Below are positions 8,226 to 17,080 of a stretch of 63,148 bases of DNA, piece by piece. Position numbers and translations under genes: made by a program. Below the pieces are notes generated by a model that was given only the letters and a program-made list of their open reading frames with translations, was not told the DNA's origin and searched no databases. Source of the DNA: Acidobacteriota bacterium (GTDB lineage: Bacteria > Acidobacteriota > Terriglobia > Terriglobales > Acidobacteriaceae); NCBI GenBank assembly GCA_025359885.1, contig JANYDG010000117.1, forward strand, positions 1 through 63,148, read 5' to 3'. Position 1 is the stretch's first letter. The number at the start of each line of letters is the position of its first letter.

Positions 8226-9659
8226 TCACCGCAGGGCAGAACCACCGGATGTGAATTGAACGGTGACTTCAGGATAGGGGCTGGACTTTGCCGCGAGCAG
8301 CGGTGAAGGGATGCCTCGGAGCGCCTGATCAAAGAATGCGACGCTGTAAGCACGGACAATGGTCATCATGCTGGCGGGTGCAATCTGCCCGGCGCCCGAA
8401 TAGGACTGCATCGGTGAAAACAGAATCGCGTCCTGAAAACTTGAATGCTGCGAGCCTCGAATCGAAAAATGATAATCACCCAGCTTCTGCAGGAGCGGTA
8501 ACTGGTGTGCGTAGTCCTGCTCATCCATCTGGGTATCGCGACGCTGCCCATACGTCATCTTTGATAGTTGCTCGGGGGTGGAGGAGTGCAGTTCTTCGCT
8601 GAGGATCATGAAGGGCTGATCAATGCCATGCTTTGCTGCCTCTCCATACAAGGGCGTATCCAGGTCCAGAACCGCCCGAATGCTGGTATCGCGATGGGCA
8701 GCTTCAGCGGCCACCGCTGCTCCCATGGAGTAGCCAAGAGCGGCTATCTTCGATGAGTCTAAATGACCTGCCAGCAGACTTTGCGCATCGACATTGATCT
8801 GCCGGAGTTTGCCAAGCACAAACAAGGTATCATCGGTTTCCTTTGCTACTTCTCTGTTGATGATGGCGTATACACTTTCCATCGAAGTTATGTCATCGAA
8901 CAATTCAGGCGCAGGCACTGGCCGAATGACACGCCCATCTGCCAGGGCTACCGGGCCGGAGTTATACGGGTGATCGATCGCCACCACCACGTATCCGTGA
9001 CTGGCCAGTTCTTCGGTGAGAAAGGTATCCTGTGTTCGCCGCCCATTCCAGCCAGGATTGAAAAGCAGCACGGGAAAGCCGCCCTCAGCATAAGCAACGG
9101 GTGCATCAATGCGGGCATGGGTCCAGTCAACGCTCTGGTAAGAAGAAGCCATCGATGTTTCACTACGGCGGCGGTAAGCTGCCCGCTTGGCACGCGAGCT
9201 CAACGCGGGATACCAGATCTGGACAACCAACTCACGCGCACGCGTGCCATCAGGCTCTGCGTCTTCCTTTCGGCTGCTATCGATCAGGGAGAAAATCTGT
9301 GTCCCTATCGCATAGCTTCCAGTCGGTGTGGGCAAATCAAACATCGGCAGGATCACGGATAATCCACAACTGGAGCCTGTCAGCAGCAACGCGACGATAG
9401 CCGACAGCAGCGCTCCGATTGATCTCCTTCGCCCAACCGACGTCAGTGCCAGGGTAAGTACCAACGCAACATAGGCGGGAATCATCTGCCAGTGCGCGCC
9501 CTCAATGGCGAGATGCGCTGCGAGTCCGAGAATCAGGAGTCCTTGCAAGGGGCGGATCACGATCAAGGCACGCTGCGATGAGGTTTTGCCTGAGGTGAAC
9601 CAATTCGTTGCCAGGCTGAGCAGGATCAGGCCGATCAGGGTACTCTCTATGGCTCGCAC
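8226..9659 (-). CDS. Membrane-anchored PAF-acetylhydrolase-like alpha/beta hydrolase
   Basis: The first 115 residues hold about four transmembrane helices. The rest is an alpha/beta-hydrolase resembling the platelet-activating factor acetylhydrolase group: RELVVQIWYPA, FPVLLFNPGW (oxyanion region), GYVVVAIDHPYNS, and the nucleophile elbow ALGYSMGAAVA with Ser near residue 311. LDLDTPLYGE probably holds the catalytic Asp, and the His is likely in SIRGSQHSSF. This predicts an esterase on an unknown ester or lipid, tethered to the membrane. The start is GTG 9659 with AGAGGA nine bases upstream. It probably shares a transcript with the DoxX-like gene 102 bases downstream. Confidence 0.82.
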   Translation of the reverse strand: MRAIESTLIGLILLSLATNWFTSGKTSSQRALIVIRPLQGLLILGLAAHLAIEGAHWQMIPAYVALVLTLALTSVGRRRSIGALLSAIVALLLTGSSCGLSVILPMFDLPTPTGSYAIGTQIFSLIDSSRKEDAEPDGTRARELVVQIWYPALSSRAKRAAYRRRSETSMASSYQSVDWTHARIDAPVAYAEGGFPVLLFNPGWNGRRTQDTFLTEELASHGYVVVAIDHPYNSGPVALADGRVIRPVPAPELFDDITSMESVYAIINREVAKETDDTLFVLGKLRQINVDAQSLLAGHLDSSKIAALGYSMGAAVAAEAAHRDTSIRAVLDLDTPLYGEAAKHGIDQPFMILSEELHSSTPEQLSKMTYGQRRDTQMDEQDYAHQLPLLQKLGDYHFSIRGSQHSSFQDAILFSPMQSYSGAGQIAPASMMTIVRAYSVAFFDQALRGIPSPLLAAKSSPYPEVTVQFTSGGSALR

Positions 9660-9825
9660 AGTCTCAATTCCTCTTCCCGCAATTTGCTAGAGCAGTATAA
9701 CGGTCTTCGCTGCCTTCGAATCTCTTCCCTCCTCCGGGGCTGAAAGCGTAGGCTTGGGGGAGAGCTCTGATCCAGGTGCTGCGTTCCGTAGTCGCTTGAT
9801 CGTCGGGAGCCGGAGGAGTGGAACC

Positions 9826-10092
9826 ATGGCAAAGACTTCGTGCGGGCACGTGAACGATCATGTCAAACCCGTCAAGCCGTCAGCCAAAGGCTGCGAGGAC
9901 TGCCTCAAGACCGGCGACTCCTGGGTGCATTTGCGCATGTGCCTGGAGTGCGGTCATGTGGGCTGCTGCGACTCATCAAAAAATAGGCACGCTCGTGCCC
10001 ATTTCGCCCAGACGCAGCACCCCATCATCCAGTCAGCCGAGCGCGGCGAGAAATGGCGCTGGTGTTACGCCGATGAAATGTACATAGACTAG
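9826..10092 (+). CDS. UBP-type zinc finger domain protein
   Basis: An 88-residue protein that is almost entirely a zf-UBP domain, the ubiquitin-binding finger better known from eukaryotic deubiquitinases. Ordered Cys/His ligands are visible: SCGHVNDH, GCEDCLKTG, MCLECGHVGCC, then NRHARAHFAQTQHPIIQS. The start at ATG 9826 has GGAGGAG (9812-9818) upstream; an in-frame upstream start adds 24 unrelated residues. Stand-alone bacterial versions exist, but their partner is unknown and bacteria generally lack ubiquitin, so a generic protein- or peptide-end-binding role is only a guess. It is divergent from the esterase gene. Confidence 0.85.
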   Translation: MAKTSCGHVNDHVKPVKPSAKGCEDCLKTGDSWVHLRMCLECGHVGCCDSSKNRHARAHFAQTQHPIIQSAERGEKWRWCYADEMYID

Positions 10093-10119
10093 GAAGATTG
10101 GAAAACGATCCTATTTTAT
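10090..10119 (+). terminator. Weak terminator overlapping zinc-finger stop codon
   Basis: TAGGA (10090-10094, including the TAG stop) pairs with TCCTA (10109-10113), followed at once by TTTTAT. The stem is short, so this is a weak candidate. The remaining bases up to 10397 hold only the promoter candidate at 10214. Confidence 0.35.
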
Positions 10120-10213
10120 AGCAAGGATTCCTGCGGTTTGGGAATATTGCCTGCCTCTCAAATGCCCATGTCTATTGGCAAAATGTCTATTTCATCTCTC
10201 CATCAGATTGATG

Positions 10214-10241
10214 TTGACAGTCTTCAATATGCGTATATTAA
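10214..10241 (+). promoter_or_regulatory. Sigma-70-like promoter candidate
   Basis: TTGACA (10214-10219) and TATTAA (10236-10241) are separated by 16 bases in an AT-rich stretch, about 155 bases before the secreted-protein gene at 10398. The -35 box is a perfect consensus match. This would leave a leader of roughly 150 nt, in which I see no known riboswitch. Confidence 0.5.
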
Positions 10242-10397
10242 TAAGCTGGGGCCCTCAGTTATGGTCGCCGCGATGTTATCGGTCAATCCACCAGACAAGC
10301 GGAAACTTTAGTTCTTGAACTTGTTACTCCTGCTCGGAATGGACGAGCACCAAGGGGGTACTTCAGGAGCTTTCGGGGTCAAGAAAAAGGAGTCTGC

Positions 10398-13073
10398 ATG
10401 CGGTTCGGTCGTTGTCTTTCCCAGCTCATTTCAAGTACATCATTTTTCATTGCGGTTGTGGGTGTGGGTACGGCACCGCCCGCACTGATGGCTCAGAATT
10501 CGATTCAGCTATTCGGACCCGTCAACGTGCGCCTTTCCGCGACTGGCACCGGATACGGTGCTCAGACTGCAAACTTCAACAGCACCACGTTGAATCTCAA
10601 TTGCGCAGCATCGCCGATCAAGGCCGTCCTTTCCTCAAGTCCTGATGGCACTGGTAATCTGCTCGTCGATAACAACATCAACGTGACCGTATCCGCTGGT
10701 GAAACCACGACGGGCCCCATTAATGCGTGCGTAGGCGGGGTGGTCGGGTCGCCCACCAAGGCTCCCATTCAAAACTGTTTTTCAAAATACTATATGGATA
10801 CGGCCAGCGCAGGCACGTTGACGGGCCTCAGCCCGGACCCCTACGTGGCTGCAGGCGGCGTGGCCCCCATTGACATCGGCCCAAGCCTGGTATCTGGTCA
10901 GGTTCAGGTAAAAATAGATCTGGCCGATGAGGGTGGTTACCTTACAAATTCGACGCTGTTCCTGAACACCAATTGTACCCAGGGCGGAGTTACCGGGCCT
11001 GCCCTGATTTCGGGCAATCCGATCAATTCAAACAACCCAACGCCCGATCAGCTTTCCCAGGACTTCACCTTTAACCCCAGCACCGATCAGCAGATCGGTT
11101 TTGAATACGACTTGACTGCCGCATTGAAGGCGGGAAGCCTCAGCATCACCAACGGAACCATCCCCCAGGTCGGCGACTCCCCGATTGATCCGGCAATCTT
11201 CCAGTCGGTTCTCGCCAAGGGGACCTCCTTTGCGACCTCGAGCTGCCTTATCCACTCCGGTGAACTGTTGCCCAGCGGCGCGCCTGCATGCAAGCTTTTC
11301 ACGCTGGAGTGCAAGGTCGGTACTGGCAGCACCGCACTCGGAGCGCTATGCCCTGTCTCGACACTCGCGAACGAGTTATTTCGCGACACTTTCGACGGGC
11401 CTGCGTTCACGCTTTCAGACATCGTGGTTCCGAATGGACCAACATTCCACGAGGGCATCGGCTTCCTGATGGCCAGCGAAGGGTGGACAGGCGGTCCCTG
11501 CACCTTCGATCCAGCCTCCGGCCTGCAAAACCTGCCCTGCCCGCAAAACCTTCTGGTCAACTTCTCCGGACCCGGCCTCTACGCCGGTACCGGTCGTACC
11601 ACCCACCCCAACTCGACCTTTGTGAGTGTCGCCCAGGTCCCGGAGCCGCTCACGACTGTCACGCTGGTTGGAGCACTGCCTGGAACCGACCACGTCTCCG
11701 GTCAGATGAAGTCAAAGTATTGGTTTAAATCTGACCCAATCTTCAAGTTCTCGACGCAGCCGCCCATCCTGGCTGGCTCTGGCCTGCCTGGAGCAGCTGA
11801 CTTTGTCCCTTCACCGATCGCCAGCCTCACTTTTGGCAACACATACGTCAACGGAGCTACACCGCTTGATCAGTATGGCCATCCCCTCGATTGCCAGACT
11901 TATCCTTACGAATGCCCTGCAGACAATCTGCCGCCCATGCCTGGCGATGCTATTTCTGGTGAAACGACGTTGACGGATTCGCTCGGCTGCCCCAGCCCGA
12001 CGAGTCCAGGCATCCCTGCCGCTACGGTCTTCACGCCCGGTCAGCAAACCATCTCCGGTCTGGGCGAGGGTTATTACCTCCTCCACTACTATGCCCAGGA
12101 CTGCGCCGGTACCGAAGAATTCCAATTCACCCAGGACAATACCGCCAGTTGGTCCACTCACTTCTACACTGTCCCATTTGCCGTGGATAAGACCGCTCCC
12201 GCGGTCATCTATCAATTTATCGGAGGCAACGGCACCTATCAGGTTGGCGACAATGCTTACCTCGACCTCTACTGCACCGACAATTTTTCCGGAGTCGCGG
12301 ACTGTGATGGTAACGGGCCTGGCGGTCAGCCGCAGTTTGGGTTTTACAGCCACGCCTTCGACACCTCCTTCCCTGGAACGAAGAGCCTGAATCTCACGGC
12401 GACCGACTATGCTGGCAACCAAACCGTGATCAACATCCCGTACACGGTCCAGTTCCCGCCGCAGAATAACAAGTTGCAGATCAGCCTCTCTGCATCCAGC
12501 ATCACGTATCCAGGCAGCACAATTGCCACCGTCAAAGTCGGTCCCGGACAAGATGGAAAGCGCCCACCTTCAGGTTTGATCAAGCTCGTGCTTGATGGAA
12601 AGACACTGCTCGCCACCCAAAATCTCGGCTCTGCAGGGAACGGGTTCGCAGCAGACTACTTCTACTTGCCGGGCATCCCGGCGGGAAGCCACACCGTGTC
12701 CGCAGTCTTCTCTCAAGTCAATAATTTCAACAACAACCTGATGGCAGCTTCGCCTGCGATCCCGTTGCACGTCCTGCCTGCCCCGGTGACCCTGCCAACT
12801 TCTTGCCCCAAGGCAACCATCGCTTTCGGCACGGATTTCTCCTGCATCGTCTTCACCAAGCCCATTCTGGCTGGTGCCTCGGGCAACATCACCTTCCGAT
12901 ACGACGGTGGCCCACTCAGTACCGTACCTCTCAGCGGTGGAGCGGCGACGATCACGCTCACCAAGCCAACGCTCGGCCCGCACTCGATCGTCATCAGCTA
13001 CCCGGCCCAGGGCAACTACGCCGCAGCCGGCCCCCAGACCATTCAATTCAAGGTGCTCGCGCCCACCCACTAG
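10398..13073 (+). CDS. Large secreted protein with C-terminal Ig-like domains
   Basis: An 891-residue exported protein. A signal sequence (about residues 1-32, ending PPALMAQ) precedes a long Thr/Ser/Asn-rich region with scattered cysteines. From about residue 690 come two bacterial Ig-like repeats of the Big_3 kind, with typical phrases such as SITYPGSTIATVKV, SGLIKLVLDG and SGNITFRYDGG. Such domains usually build extracellular stalks or adhesins. A middle segment (VDKTAPAVIYQF, LNLTATDYAGNQT) is also Ig-like. AAGGAG sits just before ATG 10398. No catalytic motif is recognised, and a surface or matrix role is inference. A strong terminator follows. Confidence 0.8.
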   Translation: MRFGRCLSQLISSTSFFIAVVGVGTAPPALMAQNSIQLFGPVNVRLSATGTGYGAQTANFNSTTLNLNCAASPIKAVLSSSPDGTGNLLVDNNINVTVSAGETTTGPINACVGGVVGSPTKAPIQNCFSKYYMDTASAGTLTGLSPDPYVAAGGVAPIDIGPSLVSGQVQVKIDLADEGGYLTNSTLFLNTNCTQGGVTGPALISGNPINSNNPTPDQLSQDFTFNPSTDQQIGFEYDLTAALKAGSLSITNGTIPQVGDSPIDPAIFQSVLAKGTSFATSSCLIHSGELLPSGAPACKLFTLECKVGTGSTALGALCPVSTLANELFRDTFDGPAFTLSDIVVPNGPTFHEGIGFLMASEGWTGGPCTFDPASGLQNLPCPQNLLVNFSGPGLYAGTGRTTHPNSTFVSVAQVPEPLTTVTLVGALPGTDHVSGQMKSKYWFKSDPIFKFSTQPPILAGSGLPGAADFVPSPIASLTFGNTYVNGATPLDQYGHPLDCQTYPYECPADNLPPMPGDAISGETTLTDSLGCPSPTSPGIPAATVFTPGQQTISGLGEGYYLLHYYAQDCAGTEEFQFTQDNTASWSTHFYTVPFAVDKTAPAVIYQFIGGNGTYQVGDNAYLDLYCTDNFSGVADCDGNGPGGQPQFGFYSHAFDTSFPGTKSLNLTATDYAGNQTVINIPYTVQFPPQNNKLQISLSASSITYPGSTIATVKVGPGQDGKRPPSGLIKLVLDGKTLLATQNLGSAGNGFAADYFYLPGIPAGSHTVSAVFSQVNNFNNNLMAASPAIPLHVLPAPVTLPTSCPKATIAFGTDFSCIVFTKPILAGASGNITFRYDGGPLSTVPLSGGAATITLTKPTLGPHSIVISYPAQGNYAAAGPQTIQFKVLAPTH

Positions 13074-13184
13074 AGCACATCAGATTGTTGCAGAGACCGG
13101 TCATGAGTGCAGAGGGGTTTCTCTTCATCTGAAACCCACTCAAGATGCCAGTCTCCACGGACCGACGAGACTGCAGGACAACAC

Positions 13185-13223
13185 AAAGGGAGCATCCAGA
13201 AGGAAATTCTGGATGCTCCCTTT
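13185..13223. terminator. Bidirectional intrinsic terminator
   Basis: A 17-bp perfect stem (13185-13201 with 13207-13223; core GGGAGCATCCAG/CTGGATGCTCCC) has a 5-nt loop and is followed by TTTTTC on the plus strand. It lies between two convergent genes (10398-13073 plus, and 13246-15363 minus) and can serve both. Confidence 0.85.
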
Positions 13224-13245
13224 TTCTGCTTTCTACTTTCTTTTC

Positions 13246-15363
13246 CTATCGACCTGCCGTCGCTGGCTCCAGGAAAGGCGTCGCCAGGGACGTCGTCGAT
13301 TCTTCGCCAGCCGCCAGCCGCGTCAGCGTCAGCACGGTAATGTCGTCATCCTGGCCAAAAGCGATGGCCGCGTCGGTGGCCTGCTTTGCCGTAGGCCGAC
13401 CGGAGAGCAGAGCATGCATGCGCTCAAATCCAAACAGCTCCCCCGTTGCATTGCGCGCTTCAAGCAGCCCATCCGTGTACATGCTCAGGTAGTCGCCGGG
13501 CCGCAACTGCATCGCGACTTCACCGTAACCCACCATGCTTACCAAACCGAGGGGCAGGGAACCGTCTAATTCAATTTCCGTCTCATTGAGAAAGGGTGGC
13601 AGATGCCCGGCATTGGCAAACGTAACCGTTCCATCGGCATCCAGTCGCAGCACCAGGCCAGTGGCAAAACCACCATGCATGCGCCCACAAAGGCAACGGT
13701 TCAAGGCCTCCATGATCGCGCCAGGGCTATCGCTTGAATCGGCCAGCGCCCGCAATACACCGACGATCATGGACACGTTCATCGCCGCTTTGAGGCCTTT
13801 GCCGCTTACATCTCCCAGCGCAACAATCGTCGAGCCGTCTGGCCTGGCCAAGATCTGGAAGAAATCTCCGCCCACCTCAAGCGCCGGCTGATACGCGCTG
13901 GTGACCGCGTAGCCCTGCAACGAAGGCAGCTTGTCGGGGATGAGCACCTGCTGGATTTCCCGCGCGCTCTGCATCTCCCGCTCCAGCACGTTCTGGCGCG
14001 CCTGCTGCTCCAGTGCGTAGCGATAGACTGCGTAAATAATCGCAATGAAGAGGGTGATGGAGATGAGCTTTTCCGCGCGAAACTGGACTCCCTGGATGAC
14101 GAACAATGGCGTATCGATCAGGTCAGCAAACAGCGTCCAGTGCGTAAAGCGCTGTCCCAGCGCGCTTGCGTCAGCCACCGTATTGATCATTTGCAGCAAC
14201 AGCGCGCTCAGAGCCACCACCCAGCGCGAAGGGTCAAGCTTGGTGCGAAGGCCTATCCCAATCAGGACAAAGGGAAACACCTCTGCCAGCAAAATCGAGG
14301 CAGTCAATATCCCGTCGGTCCACTGCATCCACGGCGTCGCCGAACCCCAGAAGAATGCCAGGACGCCATCAGCGGTTCCCGCACCGAGGGTAATGCAAGC
14401 CAGAATCTGTGCCCACCGGAGCAGTCGGCGATGCTCATTGAGTTGCAGCAGCCACACCAGCAGGAACCAGAGAGAAATGTGGTAGAGGGCATAGAGCGGC
14501 TGGTTCAGGCAGCGCGCCAGCGCGTATGAAAACGGAATCAGAAACAGCCGCTGCAACACTTCGAGCGCCACCGGGGTCGCCGTCAGGACAGCCACCCACA
14601 GGAACAACTGCTCCCGCCGATTGCGCGTCCAAAGAACGACACACAGCAGCGTAACGAAGCCGCGCAGCAGCACCAGTGAATAGTCAAACAGGTCTTGCCG
14701 CACATACGACCAGTAAACGGCATCCTCCTGCAGCGCGATCGAATCTATATCGCCCACAAGCGGCGGTGCATACAGTCCGCCCGATTCCGCCGCAGAAAAA
14801 GCCTCAAGCGGTGCCTTCCAAACTCGAATCGCGAGCGTGCCTACGGCCGTTCCCCGCAGCGCAAAGGAGCGCGGAAACTCGCCGTAAAACCACTGAGCAT
14901 GCGGAGGTACCCTTCCATAGCGACCCGCAAGCTGCCCATTCCAGTAGATTTCGTACGCGTCTTCTGCATGGGGAATCAAAATCCGATAGTCTTGCGTCGC
15001 TCCTGCGGTTGGCAGAATCTCGAGGTGTTTGCGATACCAGGCAAATCCCGCGTAAGAAGGATGCCCCTGCGTTCCCCAAGGCCCATCCGTTTCAATCTGC
15101 TCCCATGCCGAATCGTCAAAACCGGGCGCGGACCAGTGCGGATCATCCCCGATCTTGAACTGCCAGGATCCATCAATGGGTACGACACCTTTGCCAATCC
15201 CCTGCACCACCATCGGCGGAACAGCTGGCAAAGCTGGCTGCGGCTCAGAAGACGCGGTCGTAACCTCAGGCCGAGGCCGCGCTGCAACGGGCGCAGCCTC
15301 GGCGGCAGCCAAAGTAGCGGCCGCCAGCACCATCAAAGCCTGAATGGCGAAGCCACGAAGCAT
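13246..15363 (-). CDS. Membrane PP2C/SpoIIE-type serine phosphatase (RsbU-like)
   Basis: A 705-residue sensor-type phosphatase. After a signal peptide (LRGFAIQALMVLAAATLAAA), residues about 60-200 form a galactose-binding-like jelly-roll (GSWQFKIGDDPHWSAPGF). Seven or so membrane helices follow (about 225-440), then a short coiled coil (QNVLEREMQSAREIQQVLIP) and a SpoIIE phosphatase domain (about 470-690). The metal-binding pattern GGDFF and GDVSGKG is intact, as are GHLPPF and YTDGLLEAR. Such proteins dephosphorylate anti-sigma-factor antagonists in partner-switching pathways, but no partner gene is nearby. The start ATG 15363 was chosen because the signal peptide begins there; the ribosome-binding site is weak. 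It lies downstream of the His/Met-rich gene pair. Confidence 0.88.
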   Translation of the reverse strand: MLRGFAIQALMVLAAATLAAAEAAPVAARPRPEVTTASSEPQPALPAVPPMVVQGIGKGVVPIDGSWQFKIGDDPHWSAPGFDDSAWEQIETDGPWGTQGHPSYAGFAWYRKHLEILPTAGATQDYRILIPHAEDAYEIYWNGQLAGRYGRVPPHAQWFYGEFPRSFALRGTAVGTLAIRVWKAPLEAFSAAESGGLYAPPLVGDIDSIALQEDAVYWSYVRQDLFDYSLVLLRGFVTLLCVVLWTRNRREQLFLWVAVLTATPVALEVLQRLFLIPFSYALARCLNQPLYALYHISLWFLLVWLLQLNEHRRLLRWAQILACITLGAGTADGVLAFFWGSATPWMQWTDGILTASILLAEVFPFVLIGIGLRTKLDPSRWVVALSALLLQMINTVADASALGQRFTHWTLFADLIDTPLFVIQGVQFRAEKLISITLFIAIIYAVYRYALEQQARQNVLEREMQSAREIQQVLIPDKLPSLQGYAVTSAYQPALEVGGDFFQILARPDGSTIVALGDVSGKGLKAAMNVSMIVGVLRALADSSDSPGAIMEALNRCLCGRMHGGFATGLVLRLDADGTVTFANAGHLPPFLNETEIELDGSLPLGLVSMVGYGEVAMQLRPGDYLSMYTDGLLEARNATGELFGFERMHALLSGRPTAKQATDAAIAFGQDDDITVLTLTRLAAGEESTTSLATPFLEPATAGR

Positions 15364-15460
15364 TTGCCGAGAATACCACCGGTGTATCACTTTACGATTC
15401 GCTCTCTCATGTCGATCATCTTTGGAAAAGCCGGCCTCGGCAATTCCCCAAAGCGGGCAT

Positions 15461-15530
15461 GATCGACCCTGATCAACCTTAATCAACTCTGATCAACCCT
15501 GGCCAACCCTGACCAACCCTGACCACTCAC
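15461..15530. repeat. 10-bp tandem repeat array (7 units) after a stop codon
   Basis: Seven in-register 10-bp units, GATCAACCCT and variants (GACCAACCCT, GGCCAACCCT, AATCAACTCT), fill 15461-15530. The array begins at the stop codon of the minus-strand gene ending at 15527. On that gene's strand the unit reads AGGGTTGATC. No ORF explains the exact 10-nt phase. Confidence 0.85.
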
Positions 15531-17080
15531 TGAGCACAGGCATCAAAGGTACCAGTTTCGATCGTTCCGCTTGCACCTTGGCCGTGCTTCATCTGAACAA
15601 AAACCCGATAGGCTCCCGAAGTTGGAAAGCCGTAGGGGAAGCCCACCTCATTGGGCAACTGGATTCTCGCCATTCCCGGCATCGACGCCATGGCACCCAT
15701 CGAAGCTGGACCGGTGTTTTTGCCAACCTCATTTTGCGCCGCAGCCATCATCAGCGCCGCCATCGAAACGGTGCCGGAAGGATGCACATGCGCAAATACC
15801 GACCCGTCGCCTTTGATAAAAGCAGCATGGCCCAACATGCCCATATAGAGCGCTGTATCCTGTGCCGGCTTACCCTGTGCGTCGAGCAGCGCAAACTCAA
15901 AAACCTCTGGTGTCCTGGCCGCTACGACCGATGGATTCTTCCAGACCATCGTGTACCCGTCGGGTAATTTGAACCGGTTCGCCGCCGGACCCGCGCCGCA
16001 GATTCCCGCAAAGCTTTCCGCCGTGCCTTGTGCATCGTCTGCTGTCAGCGCCCGCCCGGCAATCGCAGGCACTGTAATGGAAGCCACCAGCGTCTCAGGA
16101 AATCCTGTCGCATGCACCACATCCGCGTACATCCGATAGCTCCCCGCAGGCATTGACGGCATCTGCAACCTGAACTCGCCGGTCGCTACCTGCTCCGGAT
16201 GCAGATGAAACACCACATCCATCCCCGGCTGGCGGATTAAATACAAATGCATCAGGTGATCATGATCCAGCACAAAGTCATCGAGTCGGCGACTCTTGAG
16301 CCATCCAGGATCTTCAATCTTCAGATGCAGCGTCTGACCATCGCCCTCGGTTCCCACGGCCGCCTGCATCGTCAGCGGTTTGTAGACATACTGGGCGTAG
16401 CTTTCGGCCTCGCCATCCCACCAGACTTTGCCACCCCAGACCGCCGCCACCATGACCAACAGCGCCACACCCATTGCCACCAAGGAACTCTTCCGTCCCT
16501 CGGCGGTCGGTGTTGCGCCTGCCGGAAGTTGGGAATCCCGAGCAGCTGCACCCACAATTCCCACAATCCCAGCCACCAGCAACAGCCCCAATCCTCCCAG
16601 CACAATCCCTAATCCAGCCTGCATGCCTTTTGTAGAAGAGGAAGTGGCTGGCACCGGAATCGACAGCACGCCAATGCCCCGGTCACCCGCAACCGTAAAC
16701 CGCACCTGCCACGAACCGCTGGCCATGATCCACAGTGCCCCGGTATAGAACTGCTTGTCGGCCGCCGACTGCTTCATCGCGTCGGCCACCGGAGGGTGCA
16801 GCGACGCCTCACCCGTCAATGGAATGGGAGCAATCTGGATACCCGAAATGACAGCGCTGTCGGAGCCAGCCCCAACCGCCCGCACCTCAATCTCAGCTAC
16901 GCCCGGAATCACCTGAGGGGGCCGCACCGTGACCAGCAACCGGTACCCACCAGCCTCGCCCTCGGCGTAAATATCCGGACTTCCCACGTGAGCCCATGCC
17001 GGATGTCCGATGAACCCGCCCAACGCCGACATCCATAGAAGCAGGAACGCCTTTCGCGTGCCCCTACCGCTGAATCCCAC
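15527..17080 (-). CDS. His/Met-rich exported membrane-anchored protein (putative metal-binding)
   Basis: A 517-residue protein with a signal peptide ending HPAWAHVGSPD. A periplasmic domain (about 30-145) is followed by two hydrophobic helices (about 155-180 and 200-220), then a large outer domain rich in His and Met: LDHDHLMHLYLIRQ, VVFHLHPEQ, YMGMLGHAAF, FAHVHPSG and SMGAMASMPGM. These clusters resemble copper-binding periplasmic proteins, but no named family is certain. The start is GTG 17080 with AGGTGG just upstream. It overlaps the end of the upstream membrane-protein gene, so the two are co-translated. The array of 10-bp repeats begins at its stop codon. Confidence 0.75.
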   Translation of the reverse strand: MGFSGRGTRKAFLLLWMSALGGFIGHPAWAHVGSPDIYAEGEAGGYRLLVTVRPPQVIPGVAEIEVRAVGAGSDSAVISGIQIAPIPLTGEASLHPPVADAMKQSAADKQFYTGALWIMASGSWQVRFTVAGDRGIGVLSIPVPATSSSTKGMQAGLGIVLGGLGLLLVAGIVGIVGAAARDSQLPAGATPTAEGRKSSLVAMGVALLVMVAAVWGGKVWWDGEAESYAQYVYKPLTMQAAVGTEGDGQTLHLKIEDPGWLKSRRLDDFVLDHDHLMHLYLIRQPGMDVVFHLHPEQVATGEFRLQMPSMPAGSYRMYADVVHATGFPETLVASITVPAIAGRALTADDAQGTAESFAGICGAGPAANRFKLPDGYTMVWKNPSVVAARTPEVFEFALLDAQGKPAQDTALYMGMLGHAAFIKGDGSVFAHVHPSGTVSMAALMMAAAQNEVGKNTGPASMGAMASMPGMARIQLPNEVGFPYGFPTSGAYRVFVQMKHGQGASGTIETGTFDACAQ

